From Microtetraspora malaysiensis (GTDB lineage: Bacteria > Actinomycetota > Actinomycetes > Streptosporangiales > Streptosporangiaceae), in NCBI RefSeq assembly GCF_001528665.1, contig NZ_BBYJ01000004.1:436472-500471 (forward strand): a stretch of 64,000 nt of DNA. Reading direction: 5' to 3'. Of the stretch, positions 7,325 through 15,747 are shown piece by piece. The translations under genes were made by a program, and so were the position numbers. The notes under the pieces were generated by a model. That model was not told the origin of the DNA, did not search any database, and was given only the letters and a program-made list of their open reading frames with translations. The stretch's first letter is position 1; every line of letters begins with the position of its first letter.

Positions 7325-7822
7325 TCAGCGCATCGCGAAAACGGCGCACGTCGTCGTGCCGTGCGCGTACAGCTTGCCGTCGTCCGAGCCGACCAGCCGC
7401 CCCTCGGCGGTCGCGACGCTCCGGCCCACATGGAGGGCTTTCGCCTCGCACCGCAGCAGCCCGGTGTGCGCGAAGGCCGGGCGGACCATGTGCACGTTCA
7501 ACTGGGTGGTCGTATAGGCCGTCCCGGCCGGGAGCATGGTCATGACGGCGCATCCGAGGGCCGAGTCGAGCAGGGTGGCGAAGTAGCCCCCGTGCACGGA
7601 GCCCATCGGGTTGTACTGGTGTTCTCCCGTCTCCCCCTCGAAGATCGCCACCCCGGGCTCGACCTTCAGCAGCGTGAAACCCATCGTGCCGGCGATCGGC
7701 GGAGCGGCGATCAGGCCGTCGAGCATGGCCTGAAGGAACTCCAGGCCGCTCAACTCCGCGACGTCCCCCGGCAATGTCGGCGGGGCCCAGCTGTGCGTGC
7801 GCGAGCGCAGTGTCGTGGTCAT
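7325..7822 (-). CDS. PaaI-type hotdog-fold thioesterase
   Basis: Protein of 165 aa from the ATG at 7822; the upstream in-frame ATG at 7864 adds 14 residues unlike the family. The hotdog core covers residues about 45-160. It carries the hallmark YNPMGSVHGGYFATLLDSALGCA (HGG followed by a helix with Asp), then TTTQLNVHMVRPA and GTTTCAVF strands. PaaI/YdiI relatives hydrolyse acyl- or aryl-CoA esters in the cytoplasm as dimers or tetramers. No pathway neighbours indicate the substrate. It is convergent with the preceding gene and 51 bp downstream of the thioredoxin-like gene on the same strand. Confidence 0.85.
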   Translation of the reverse strand: MTTTLRSRTHSWAPPTLPGDVAELSGLEFLQAMLDGLIAAPPIAGTMGFTLLKVEPGVAIFEGETGEHQYNPMGSVHGGYFATLLDSALGCAVMTMLPAGTAYTTTQLNVHMVRPAFAHTGLLRCEAKALHVGRSVATAEGRLVGSDDGKLYAHGTTTCAVFAMR

Positions 7823-7873
7823 GAGTCTGATTTTGGAACCCAGGTGCCGCGCACCGCAACCCACCCCATCACG

Positions 7874-8860
7874 TCACCGCTCCCCCGCCCAGTCGGGCAG
7901 CGGCCGGTAAATCGGCGTCCCACTCGCTTCAAGCTCGGCGCGAAGCCGGAAGTAGCCGTCCCCGAACGGATCCACGCCGTCGAGCGGCATCAGCCCCCGG
8001 CGGATGGCGACGTCGTGCGGCGCCAGCTCGGCCGCCCGGCGGGCGTGCCCGCGCGCCGCGTCCGCGCGGCCGCGGCGGAACAGCCAGGCGGCGAGGCGCG
8101 CGTGCAGCCGGGCCAGCCGCTCCTCCTCGGTCGGGACGCGCAGGTGCTCCCGTACGGCCTGCTCGGACAGACCGGACTCGCCCTCGACGACCCACCGGCG
8201 CAGGGCCGCCGTGGCGGCCTCGGAGGAAAGCCCGTTCATCTCGCGGAAGGTGTCGGTGGCGGTCATGGTGTCCTGCGGCCGGGCCACCCGCCCCTCCTCG
8301 TCGATCCACACGACGGTCGGGACGTTGATGACGCCGTACATCTCGGCGACGGCGCCTTCCGTGTCGACCAGCGCCGGGTGGGTCACGTCCTCGATCCACG
8401 GGGCGGCGTCATCGCGGTTCCGGTCGAGAGAGACGCTGACCACGCTGAAGCCGTCCGGGGACAGCTCACGGTGCAGCAGCTCCCAGGCGGGCAGGTCGTA
8501 GCGGCAGCCGCACCACGACGCCCAGAAGACGAGCGCCACCTTGGTACCGCGGAGGCCGTCGAGACGGAAGCCGTCCAGCTCGAACTCCGGAGCCTCCTCG
8601 GGACTGATCGTCCGCGCGTCACCGACCGCGATCAGCCTCTCGTCGTGGTCGACCACGACGCCGCGCCCGAGCAGCCCGGCGAACGCGACCAGGTCGGTGC
8701 CGGCGGCGGTCTCGGCGGCCGCGGCCCGGAAGGCCGGGATGCAGGCGTCCCCCCGGCACCAGCCGTGCGGCTTGCGCTCCCAGCCGAGGACCTTCTCTCC
8801 GGCCGGGACGGTCAGACCCGGGACGACCTCGTCGCGGCCGTCCGCCAGCAGTGTGAACAT
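7874..8860 (-). CDS. TlpA/AhpC-type thioredoxin-fold protein
   Basis: Protein of 328 aa from the ATG at 8860, with GGAGGTGTGTGGGG just upstream. It has no signal peptide. The N-terminal 95 residues are unassigned but include two Cys (KPHGWCRGDACIPAF). Residues about 100-240 are a thioredoxin fold with VALVFWASWCGCRYDLPAW, a CGC rather than CPxC active site, and the cis-proline strand INVPTVVWIDEEGRV. The C-terminal third is helical, ending in a TPR-like ARLAAWLFRRGRADAARGHARRA. Relatives are actinobacterial thioredoxin-domain proteins of unknown substrate. A cytoplasmic thiol-redox role is likely but unproved. Confidence 0.8.
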   Translation of the reverse strand: MFTLLADGRDEVVPGLTVPAGEKVLGWERKPHGWCRGDACIPAFRAAAAETAAGTDLVAFAGLLGRGVVVDHDERLIAVGDARTISPEEAPEFELDGFRLDGLRGTKVALVFWASWCGCRYDLPAWELLHRELSPDGFSVVSVSLDRNRDDAAPWIEDVTHPALVDTEGAVAEMYGVINVPTVVWIDEEGRVARPQDTMTATDTFREMNGLSSEAATAALRRWVVEGESGLSEQAVREHLRVPTEEERLARLHARLAAWLFRRGRADAARGHARRAAELAPHDVAIRRGLMPLDGVDPFGDGYFRLRAELEASGTPIYRPLPDWAGER

Positions 8861-8872
8861 CCCCACACACCT

Positions 8873-8908
8873 CCAATTAGATAGTCCAGCTCCCCAATTA
8901 TTGGATAG
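8873..8908. promoter_or_regulatory. Repeated CTATC...AATTGG motif upstream of the thioredoxin-fold gene
   Basis: On the minus strand CTATCTAATTGG (8884-8873) and CTATCCAATAATTGG (8908-8894) form an imperfect direct repeat. The second contains CCAATAATTGG, a near-perfect palindrome. It sits 12-48 bp before the start codon and is unusually AT-rich for this genome, so it is either promoter or operator. No cognate regulator is adjacent. Confidence 0.4.
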
Positions 8909-8961
8909 CAGCACTGTCCAGTCAACGGCGATGGGGTCCGGAGGTGGAACCACGACAAACG

Positions 8962-8990
8962 AAAAACCCCCGGAACGAATGTTCCGGGGG
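8962..8990 (-). terminator. Intrinsic terminator of the tRNA cluster
   Basis: Perfect 10-bp stem CCCCCGGAAC / GTTCCGGGGG with a 4-nt loop. On the minus strand it is followed by TTTTTC. It lies 13 bp beyond the 3' end of the last tRNA. Confidence 0.92.
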
Positions 8991-9002
8991 TTGGAGAAAA
9001 AG

Positions 9003-9075
9003 TAGTCCCGAGCGGATTCGAACCGCCGCTACCGCCTTGAGAGGGCGGCGTCCTGGGCCACTAGACGACGGGACC
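9003..9075 (-). tRNA. tRNA-Glu (CTC), copy 2
   Basis: 73-nt cloverleaf: acceptor GGTCCCG / CGGGACT with a terminal G-U, anticodon stem CCGCC / GGCGG around the loop CTCTCAA (anticodon CTC), T-arm GGTTCGAATCC, discriminator A. CCA is not encoded. Identical to the copy at 9089-9161, in an 86-bp tandem duplication. Confidence 0.97.
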
Positions 9076-9088
9076 TCGCAGTGTGTGG

Positions 9089-9161
9089 TAGTCCCGAGCG
9101 GATTCGAACCGCCGCTACCGCCTTGAGAGGGCGGCGTCCTGGGCCACTAGACGACGGGACC
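9089..9161 (-). tRNA. tRNA-Glu (CTC), copy 1
   Basis: Identical 73-nt sequence to the neighbouring tRNA-Glu, middle member of a Gln-Glu-Glu cluster transcribed right to left. Substrate of the gltX product encoded 4 kb away. Confidence 0.97.
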
Positions 9162-9225
9162 ATACACACTGTGATCGGACCGGGGGGAACCCGAATCCGT
9201 AGCATCTCCCGAAGGAGGGATGCAG

Positions 9226-9297
9226 CTGGGGTACCAGGACTCGAACCTAGACTAACTGAACCAGAATCAGTCGTGCTGCCAATTGCACTATACCCCA
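9226..9297 (-). tRNA. tRNA-Gln (CTG)
   Basis: 72-nt cloverleaf: acceptor TGGGGTA / TACCCCA with discriminator G, anticodon stem ACTGA / TCAGT around TTCTGGT (anticodon CTG), T-loop GGTTCGAGTCC. CCA is not encoded. First gene of the tRNA cluster. With gatBA in the window, it is probably charged by misacylation with Glu and then amidation. Confidence 0.97.
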
Positions 9298-9337
9298 TCG
9301 TTTCGCTCGCCCCTTGGGGCTCGCTGGCGACTCCGAA

Positions 9338-9367
9338 AGAATAGCCCAGCTTGCGGCTCATCACCAA
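9338..9367 (-). promoter_or_regulatory. Promoter of the tRNA cluster
   Basis: On the minus strand TTGGTG (9367-9362), an 18-bp spacer and TATTCT (9343-9338), about 40 bp before the 5' end of tRNA-Gln. A good match to a vegetative sigma-70-type promoter. Confidence 0.6.
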
Positions 9368-9383
9368 AACGATTGCCCGCGTG

Positions 9384-9459
9384 GCTCCTCATCGCTGCTC
9401 ACGACCCTGCTGTGCCAGGCTGAGAAGAGCCACCAGCGTCGAGAACAGCGATGAGGAGC
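9384..9459 (+). promoter_or_regulatory. Long-range hairpin covering the ribosome site of the M3 peptidase gene
   Basis: GCTCCTCATCGCTG (9384-9397) and CAGCGATGAGGAGC (9446-9459) are perfectly complementary over 14 bp with a 48-nt loop. The second arm contains GAGGAG, the only ribosome-binding site for the ATG at 9468. In RNA this would hide the site, so translation could depend on melting or on a competing fold. Confidence 0.6.
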
Positions 9460-9467
9460 AGCCCCCG

Positions 9468-11447
9468 ATGTCCCAGACGGCGAACCCGTTTCTGAGCCCC
9501 AGCTCCCTGCCGTACCAACTGCCTCCCTTCCAGGAGATCCGGGAGGAGCACTACGTCCCGGCGTTCGAGCAGGGGATGGCCGAGCATCTCGCCGAGATCG
9601 CGGCGATCGCGGACAACTCCGAGCCGCCGACCTTCGAGAACACGATCGAGGCTCTGGAGCGGTCCGGCCGGCTCCTCGACCGGGTCTCGACGGTCTTCTT
9701 CAACCAGGCGTCCTCCGACGCCACGCCGGGCGTCCAGGAGATCGAGAAGGACATCACGCCCAAGCTGTCCACGCACGGCGACGCCATCCACCTGAACCCG
9801 CGGCTGTTCGCCCGCATCCGGGCCGTACAGGCGGCGGACGGGGAGCAGCAGTGGCTCCTCGACCGCTACCTCACCGACTTCATCCGGGCGGGAGCCGAAC
9901 TGGGCGAGGAGGAGCAGGCACGGCTCAGGGAGCTCAACGAGGAGCTGTCCACCCTCGCGACCACCTTCCACCAGAACCTGCTCGCCGACACCAACGCGCG
10001 GGCGGTCGCCGTCGAGGACGTCGCCGAGCTCGACGGGCTCTCCCCCGACGCCGTACAGGGCCTCCAGGAGACCGCCAAGGAGCGGGGGCTGGACGCCGGC
10101 TACCTGGTCACCCTCACCCTGCCCACCCGCCAGCCCGCACTCGCCGAGCTCACCCACCGGGAGCTGCGTGAGCGGATCCACAAGGCGTCCGTCGGCCGCG
10201 GGGCGGACAACGCCGAGCTGATCACCCGGATCGCCACGTTGCGCGAGGAGCGGGCCAAGCTGCTCGGCTACGCCAACCACGCCGAGTACGTCCTCGCGGA
10301 CCAGACGGCCGGATCCACGCAGGCGGTCACCGAGATGCTCGGCCGGCTCGTCCCTCCGGCCGTGGCCAACGCCCGCAAGGAGCAGTCCGACCTGGAGGAG
10401 ATCGCCGGGCACCCGATCCAGCCGTGGGACTGGGAGTTCTACGCCGGCAAGGTGCGCAAGGCCCGGTACGACATCGACAGCTCCCGGATGCGCCCCTACT
10501 TCGAGCTGAACAGCGTCCTGGAACGCGGCGTCTTCTACGCGGCGCAGCGGCTGTACGGCCTCACCTTCCGGGAGCGGGCGGACCTGCAGGGCTACCACTC
10601 GGACGTCCGGGTCTTCGAGGTGTTCAACGAGGACGGCTCGCCACTCGGCCTGTTCCTCGGGGACTTCTTCGCCCGCGCCGCCAAGCGCGGCGGGGCCTGG
10701 ATGAACAGCCTGGTCAAGCAGTCGGACCTGGACGGCACCCGCCCGGTCGTGGTCAACAACCTCAACATCGTCAAGGGCGAGCCGACCCTGTTGACCTTCG
10801 ACGAGGTCAACACGATGTTCCACGAGTTCGGCCACGCCCTGCACGGCCTGTTCTCCGACGTCCGCTACCCCCGGGTCTCCGGTACGGCGGTGCCGAGGGA
10901 CTTCGTGGAGTACCCCTCGCAGGTCAACGAGATGTGGGCGACCGACCCGGAGATCCTGGCGAACTACGCCAAGCACTACGAGACCGGCGAGCCCATGCCG
11001 CAGGAGCTCGTGGACCGGATGCTGGAGTCGCAGAAGTTCAACCAGGGCTTCGCCTCGGTCGAGTACCTCGCCGCGACGCTGCTGGACTGGGCCTGGCACA
11101 CCTCCTACACGGGCGGCGACGCCGAGACCTTCGAGGCCGAGGCGCTGCGGAACGCGGGCGTGGACCTGCCCGCCGTGCCGCCGCGCTACCGGAGCACCTA
11201 CTTCGCGCACATCTGGTCGAGCGGCTACAGCGCGGGCTACTACTCCTACATCTGGAGCGAGGTCCTCGACGCCGACACGGTCGAGTGGTTCAAGGAGAAC
11301 GGCGGGCTGCGCCGGGAGAACGGCGACCGGTTCCGGCAGCGGCTGCTGTCCAAGGGCGGCAGCATGGAGGCCCTGACGGCGTTCCGCGACTTCCGGGGCC
11401 GTGACCCGCAGATCGAGCCCCTGCTCGCCCGCCGCGGCCTTCTCTGA
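9468..11447 (+). CDS. M3 family oligopeptidase (peptidyl-dipeptidase Dcp / OpdA type)
   Basis: Protein of 659 aa. The ATG at 9468 is 9 nt after GAGGAG; an upstream in-frame stretch from 9351 is not M3-like. The zinc site HEFGH lies at about residues 452-456. Downstream SGTAVPRDFVEYPSQVNE supplies the third ligand Glu and the substrate loop, and YFAHIWSSGYSAGYYSYIWSE near residue 590 holds the conserved catalytic Tyr and His. It is a soluble cytoplasmic metallopeptidase that trims short peptides left by the proteasome or Clp. The length fits M3A. It stands alone with its own terminator. Confidence 0.95.
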   Translation: MSQTANPFLSPSSLPYQLPPFQEIREEHYVPAFEQGMAEHLAEIAAIADNSEPPTFENTIEALERSGRLLDRVSTVFFNQASSDATPGVQEIEKDITPKLSTHGDAIHLNPRLFARIRAVQAADGEQQWLLDRYLTDFIRAGAELGEEEQARLRELNEELSTLATTFHQNLLADTNARAVAVEDVAELDGLSPDAVQGLQETAKERGLDAGYLVTLTLPTRQPALAELTHRELRERIHKASVGRGADNAELITRIATLREERAKLLGYANHAEYVLADQTAGSTQAVTEMLGRLVPPAVANARKEQSDLEEIAGHPIQPWDWEFYAGKVRKARYDIDSSRMRPYFELNSVLERGVFYAAQRLYGLTFRERADLQGYHSDVRVFEVFNEDGSPLGLFLGDFFARAAKRGGAWMNSLVKQSDLDGTRPVVVNNLNIVKGEPTLLTFDEVNTMFHEFGHALHGLFSDVRYPRVSGTAVPRDFVEYPSQVNEMWATDPEILANYAKHYETGEPMPQELVDRMLESQKFNQGFASVEYLAATLLDWAWHTSYTGGDAETFEAEALRNAGVDLPAVPPRYRSTYFAHIWSSGYSAGYYSYIWSEVLDADTVEWFKENGGLRRENGDRFRQRLLSKGGSMEALTAFRDFRGRDPQIEPLLARRGLL

Positions 11448-11457
11448 CGCCGTACCT

Positions 11458-11506
11458 GATCACGCGTGGGCTCGCGGTCCCGTCACGCCGCGAGCCCTTG
11501 TGATCG
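11458..11506. terminator. Terminator hairpin after the M3 peptidase gene
   Basis: GGGCTCGCGG / CCGCGAGCCC (11468-11477 and 11488-11497) extended by outer GATCAC / GTGATC arms. It lies between convergent genes, with weak T-tracts on both sides. Confidence 0.75.
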
Positions 11507-11550
11507 CGTGGAACTCCGCTCGCCGGGCTCGCACGGCGCAGCGAGCGCCC

Positions 11551-12144
11551 TCACGGATGGTGTACGGACAGGTCAGGAGAGGGGTCGGGGATTTCGGCCG
11601 GACCGGGGCCCGGTTCAGCGAGATCGGCGATGGCGCCCTTGAGCCAGGCCTTCTCCACGGCTCCGATCTCGCGGGCCATGACCAGCATGCCGTGGCGGAA
11701 GCGGTCGGCGACCTCCCTGGCCCTGACCGGCTTTCCCGAACGGTAGAAGAAGCTCGCGGGCGCCTCCAGGAAGTCCAGCCGCCGCCGGAGCACCGTTACC
11801 TGGTCCTCCCGGGGAAGCGCCGACAGGAACGTCAGCAGCGCGAAGAACCGCGACTGGTCACTGATCTCCAGGTCGGACGGCTCGCGTAGCCGGCGGAACA
11901 GCTCCTCCCGGCCCTTGCCGGTGAGCGAGAGCACATGCCGCCGCGCCGCGGCGGCCCCCTCCTCCTCGCGCCGGTCGACCAGGCCCGACCTCTCCAGCCG
12001 GGTGATCGCCGGGTAGAGCGCGCCGTCGCTGACCGGACGGACATGCCCGCTCAGCCCCGCGATCCGCTGCTTGAGCTCATATCCGTGCATCGGCTCCTCG
12101 TTGAGGAAGCCGAGGATCGCCAGCGCCAGCTCCCCGCTTGCCAT
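11551..12144 (-). CDS. PadR-family transcriptional regulator
   Basis: Protein of 197 aa, ATG at 12144. The N-terminal 80 residues are the PadR winged helix (LALAILGFLNEEPMHGYELKQRI, then VSDGALYPAITRLERSGLVDRR). The C-terminal half (Vir_Tspt/PadR_C type) is helical and serves for dimerisation and ligand sensing. It is divergent from a MATE transporter across a 54-bp, AT-rich spacer with inverted repeats. PadR proteins commonly repress adjacent multidrug exporters and are released by the drug. That fits here, though the inducer is unknown. Confidence 0.9.
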   Translation of the reverse strand: MASGELALAILGFLNEEPMHGYELKQRIAGLSGHVRPVSDGALYPAITRLERSGLVDRREEEGAAAARRHVLSLTGKGREELFRRLREPSDLEISDQSRFFALLTFLSALPREDQVTVLRRRLDFLEAPASFFYRSGKPVRAREVADRFRHGMLVMAREIGAVEKAWLKGAIADLAEPGPGPAEIPDPSPDLSVHHP

Positions 12145-12158
12145 GGCCGCATCGTATC

Positions 12159-12195
12159 GCTATACCTCTAATCGATATAGCTCGAATCGAGGTAT
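12159..12195. promoter_or_regulatory. Inverted repeats between padR and MATE genes
   Basis: GCTATA-N11-TATAGC (12159-12164 and 12176-12181) overlaps ATACCTC-N20-GAGGTAT (12162-12168 and 12189-12195). Both straddle the only spacer between the divergent genes and probably form the PadR operator and both promoters. The second arm also contains the GAGG ribosome site of the MATE gene. Confidence 0.6.
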
Positions 12196-12198
12196 GGA

Positions 12199-13443
12199 AT
12201 GAAGCTCATCCGGTTGGCTGTGCCCGTCTACGTCGAGTTGCTGACCGCTGTCGTGGCCGTCGGCCTGATCGACACGTTGTGGGTCTCGGGGCTGGGCAGT
12301 ACGGCGGTCGCCGCCGTCACGATCGCCACCACCACCGAGCACCTGGCCCTGGGGGTGATCCTGGCCCTCACGACGGGCACGACCGTGCTGGTCGGCAGGC
12401 GGGAGGGCGAATCATCTCTCACGCCGGTGATCCGTACCGCGTGGGTCCTGTGGGCGCTGTTCGGCTTCGTGGTGGCCGTACCGGGCGTTCTCTTCCGCGA
12501 ACCGCTGGCGCGGCTCTTCACCGGAGACGCCGCTACCGTTGTCCTCGTCTCGGACTTCTTCCTGGTGTCGCTCTCCGCGGTCCCGGTCTTCTTCGCTCAG
12601 ACGCTGGTGGACGGGATATTCAAGGGGCTCGGCGACACGGCGACGCCGATGCGGACCGCGCTGCTCTGCAACGCGCTGGTCATCGGGCTCGATCCCCTGC
12701 TCATCTACGGCTTCGACCTGGGGGTGCGTGGCGCCGCGCTGGCCACGGTCCTGGCCCGGCTGGTAACGCTGGCGGTGGCGGCCACCCTGCTCGTGCGACG
12801 GCTGCCGCGCGAACGGCCGCCGCGCGCGCACCGCATGGCGAACCGAGCCGACGGCGTGGAACTCCTGCGCACGGGCCTGCCGATGTCCGGCGACTTCCTG
12901 GCGCGCAGCCTGACCGGCGTGGCGATGACCGGCCTGGTGGGCGCGCACGGCGTTCCCGCACTGGCCGGCTACGGCATCGGCCTGAAGATCATGCTGGCCG
13001 GGACGATGGCCTTCTACGCGCTGCGCCAGGCGGCGATGATCCGGACGGCGCGAGGTGGTGGCGCCGCCACCGGCACATCACTGCGGCTCGGCCTGGCCGC
13101 CGGCGTCGTCACCGCGCTCATCCTCAACATGTGTGCGGTGCCGGCGGCCGCCCTCTTCACCGACGATGCCGCGGTGGCCGGGGCGACCGTGTGGTTCCTG
13201 CGGTGCATGAGCCTCTATCTGGTGCCGTTCGGCGGGCTCATCGCCATGGGCGGGGCGCTCCAGGCAAGCGGAAAGGGCGGCAGGCTGCTCACCGCCACGC
13301 TGGCGGGTTTCGCGGTCCAGCTGCCCCTCGCCGCGCTGCTGAGCTCCTCCCTGGGCGTCACCGGCCTCTGGCTCGCGATGGCCGCCGGAGCGGCCCTCTC
13401 GCTGGCGCTCACGATGACGCTGACGCGGCGGCCGACCGGATAG
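12199..13443 (+). CDS. MATE-family multidrug efflux transporter
   Basis: Protein of 414 aa with about 12 hydrophobic segments. The ATG at 12199 follows GAGG by 6 nt. It shows the MATE two-bundle symmetry: IPVYVELL-like starts LAVPVYVELLTAVVAVGLIDT and TGLPMSGDFLARSLTGVAMTG, and DGIFKGLGDTATPMR and GGALQASGKGGR, the repeated Q/GxxRGxG-like loops after segments 5 and 11. MATE pumps export cationic drugs or metabolites against Na+ or H+. It is under the adjacent PadR. It is convergent with gltX, 17 bp apart. A few family members are shorter than 440 aa, so the length is acceptable. Confidence 0.88.
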   Translation: MKLIRLAVPVYVELLTAVVAVGLIDTLWVSGLGSTAVAAVTIATTTEHLALGVILALTTGTTVLVGRREGESSLTPVIRTAWVLWALFGFVVAVPGVLFREPLARLFTGDAATVVLVSDFFLVSLSAVPVFFAQTLVDGIFKGLGDTATPMRTALLCNALVIGLDPLLIYGFDLGVRGAALATVLARLVTLAVAATLLVRRLPRERPPRAHRMANRADGVELLRTGLPMSGDFLARSLTGVAMTGLVGAHGVPALAGYGIGLKIMLAGTMAFYALRQAAMIRTARGGGAATGTSLRLGLAAGVVTALILNMCAVPAAALFTDDAAVAGATVWFLRCMSLYLVPFGGLIAMGGALQASGKGGRLLTATLAGFAVQLPLAALLSSSLGVTGLWLAMAAGAALSLALTMTLTRRPTG

Positions 13444-13460
13444 CCGGCCGGCCGCCGCGC

Positions 13461-14831
13461 TCAGGAGAGCTTCGACAGAGCCGTACGCAGCCGCTCCAGG
13501 GAGCGCTCGCGGCCGAGGACCTCGATCGACTCGAACAGCGGGAGGCCGACCGTACGGCCGGTGACGGCCACGCGGACCGGCGCCTGCGCCTTGCCCAGCT
13601 TGAGGCCGTGTGCGGCGCCGACCTCCTCCAAGGCGGTCTTGAGCGACTCGGGATCCCAGTTCACGTCCTGCAGCCGCTCGGCGTAGTCGTTGAGGATCTC
13701 GGTCGCGCCCGGCTTCATCGCCTTGTCCCACGACGCCTGGTCATGAACGGGGACCTCCAGGAAGAGGAAGTCCACGTTCGCGGTGACCTCGGACAGCACC
13801 GCGATGCGGGTCTGGACCAGCTCCGCCACCCGGGCGAAGGTCGTCCGGTCCCAGCTCGGGTCGAGCCAGGGGTCGCAGCGCTGGATGAAGACGTCGAGGG
13901 GCAGCGCCCGGATGTACTCGCCGTTGAAGGCGCGCAGCTTCTTCTCGTCGAAGAACGCCGGGGACGGGTTCACGTCCTCCAGGCGGAACATCGGCATCAT
14001 CTCCGACCACGGCATGATCTCGCGGTCGTCGCCGGGGCCCCAGCCGAGCAGCATGAGGTAGTTGACCATCGCCTCGGCGAGGTATCCCTCGTCACGGTAG
14101 GACTCCAGGGCCACCTTGTCGCGACGCTTGGACAGCTTCTGCCGTTTCTCGTTGACGATGACCGGGACGTGCGCCCAGACCGGCGGCGTGGCGCCCATCG
14201 CCTCCCACAGGAGCTGCTGCTTGGGCGTGTTCGACAGGTGCTCCTCCGCGCGCATGACGTGGGAGATCCGCATCTCGATGTCGTCGATCACGTTGGCGAG
14301 GTTGAACAGCGGCGACCCGTCGGCGCGCACGATGACGAAGTCTTCCATGGCCGCGTTCGGGAACTCGACCCGCCCGCGGACCAGGTCGTTCACCACGGTC
14401 ACGCCCTCGTCCGGCGTGTGGAACCGCACCGCGCCCTCGGTGAGGCCGCGGTCCCGGCAGAAGCCGTCGTAGCCCTGGTGCTCCGAGCCCGTCCTGGCCT
14501 TCACGTCGTCACGCGTGCAGGTGCAGTGGTAGGCCTTGCCGTCCTTGAGGAGCTTGGCCGCCGCCTCGCGGTGCTGCGCCTCGTACGCGGACTGGAAGTA
14601 GGGACCCTCGAAGTGCGGGGAGTCGCCGCTGATGCCGATCCAGGCGAGCGCGGAGATGATGCCCTCGGTCCACTCGGGCCGGTTGCGCGCCGCGTCGGTG
14701 TCCTCGATGCGGAGCACGAACGTGCCCCCGGACTGTTCGGCGAGCGCCCAGTTGTAGAGCGCGGAACGGGCGCCGCCGACATGGAACATGCCGGTCGGCG
14801 AGGGCGCGAAGCGGACACGCAGGTCAGTCAC
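13461..14831 (-). CDS. gltX: Glutamyl-tRNA synthetase
   Basis: Protein of 456 aa, GTG at 14831, overlapping the stop of the upstream FAH gene by 8 nt. Class I catalytic core: HIGH-like [20 protein letters not shown] at the N-terminus, IEDTD following, and KMSKS-like [11 protein letters not shown] near residue 240. The C-terminal anticodon-binding helices are complete. It attaches Glu to tRNA-Glu. With tRNA-Gln and gatBA in this window and no glutaminyl-tRNA synthetase seen, it is probably non-discriminating and also glutamylates tRNA-Gln for amidation. Discrimination cannot be decided from what is visible. Confidence 0.97.
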   Translation of the reverse strand: MTDLRVRFAPSPTGMFHVGGARSALYNWALAEQSGGTFVLRIEDTDAARNRPEWTEGIISALAWIGISGDSPHFEGPYFQSAYEAQHREAAAKLLKDGKAYHCTCTRDDVKARTGSEHQGYDGFCRDRGLTEGAVRFHTPDEGVTVVNDLVRGRVEFPNAAMEDFVIVRADGSPLFNLANVIDDIEMRISHVMRAEEHLSNTPKQQLLWEAMGATPPVWAHVPVIVNEKRQKLSKRRDKVALESYRDEGYLAEAMVNYLMLLGWGPGDDREIMPWSEMMPMFRLEDVNPSPAFFDEKKLRAFNGEYIRALPLDVFIQRCDPWLDPSWDRTTFARVAELVQTRIAVLSEVTANVDFLFLEVPVHDQASWDKAMKPGATEILNDYAERLQDVNWDPESLKTALEEVGAAHGLKLGKAQAPVRVAVTGRTVGLPLFESIEVLGRERSLERLRTALSKLS

Positions 14832-15594
14832 GAGAGATCACCCGGTTGGTGAGAGTTCCGATTCCTTCGATGCCGACGCTGACCTCGTCACCGACGGACA
14901 GGGGCCCGACGCCGGCGGGGGTGCCGGTCAGGATGACGTCGCCGGGCAGCAGCGTCATGACGGCGCTCACGTACGCGACGAGCGCCGGGATGTCGTGCAG
15001 CAGGAGCGAGGTGCGCGCGCTCTGCCGGAGCTCGCCGTTCACGCTGGTCGTGAGGGCGAGGTCGCCCGGGTCGAGGTCGGTCTCGATCCACGGGCCGATC
15101 GGGCAGAAGGTGTCGAAGCCCTTGGCCCTGCTCCACTGGCCGTCCCGCTGCTGCAGGTCGCGCGCGGTCACGTCGTTGGCGCAGGTGTACCCGAAGATCA
15201 CCTCATGCGCCCGCTCCACCGGCACGTCCCGGCAGAGCCGCCCGATGACCACGGCCAGCTCGCCCTCGTAGTCGACCCGCTGCGACAGCTTCGACGGGTA
15301 CGCGATGGCCTCGCCGGGGCCGACCACCGAGGTGCTCGGCTTGAGGAAGATGAGCGGCTCCTCCGGCGCCTCACCGCCCATCTCGCGCGCGTGGTCGGCG
15401 TAGTTCTTGCCGACTGCGACGATCTTGCTGGGCAGCATCGGCGCGACGAGCCTGACCTCGGCGAGCGGATATCTGTCCCCGGCGAACTCGACACCGCCGA
15501 AGGGATGCCCGTCGACCCTGGCGACGACTTCGCCGTCCTCTTCAACCACGCCGAAGGCGACACCGTCGCCTTTGGAGAACCTCGCGATACGCAC
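14824..15594 (-). CDS. Fumarylacetoacetate hydrolase (FAH) family protein
   Basis: Protein of 256 aa. The GTG at 15594 is favoured because homologues begin MRIARF and a TAGCCT -10 box ends 7 nt before it, suggesting a leaderless start; a GTG at 15600 is an alternative. The catalytic FAH domain spans residues about 55-255: [15 protein letters not shown], then [16 protein letters not shown], the metal ligands in [12 protein letters not shown], and [15 protein letters not shown]. Relatives are Mg-dependent hydrolases, isomerases or acylpyruvases of aromatic breakdown and oxaloacetate decarboxylases. The exact substrate is unclear. The conserved pairing with gltX looks like simple cotranscription. 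Confidence 0.9.
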   Translation of the reverse strand: MRIARFSKGDGVAFGVVEEDGEVVARVDGHPFGGVEFAGDRYPLAEVRLVAPMLPSKIVAVGKNYADHAREMGGEAPEEPLIFLKPSTSVVGPGEAIAYPSKLSQRVDYEGELAVVIGRLCRDVPVERAHEVIFGYTCANDVTARDLQQRDGQWSRAKGFDTFCPIGPWIETDLDPGDLALTTSVNGELRQSARTSLLLHDIPALVAYVSAVMTLLPGDVILTGTPAGVGPLSVGDEVSVGIEGIGTLTNRVISRD

Positions 15595-15747
15595 GGTCAC
15601 AAGGCTAGTGCCGCTTGCCGATTGCTCACGTACCTCTCCCCCGGCTTGTGGCACCCCGGGGGCGGGAAGGCCGTGGCGCGTCCCGGGGGCGAACAGCACG
15701 ACTCGTAGTGTGGCCGTGTCGGAATTCATCCACGGGAGGAGCCCGCG

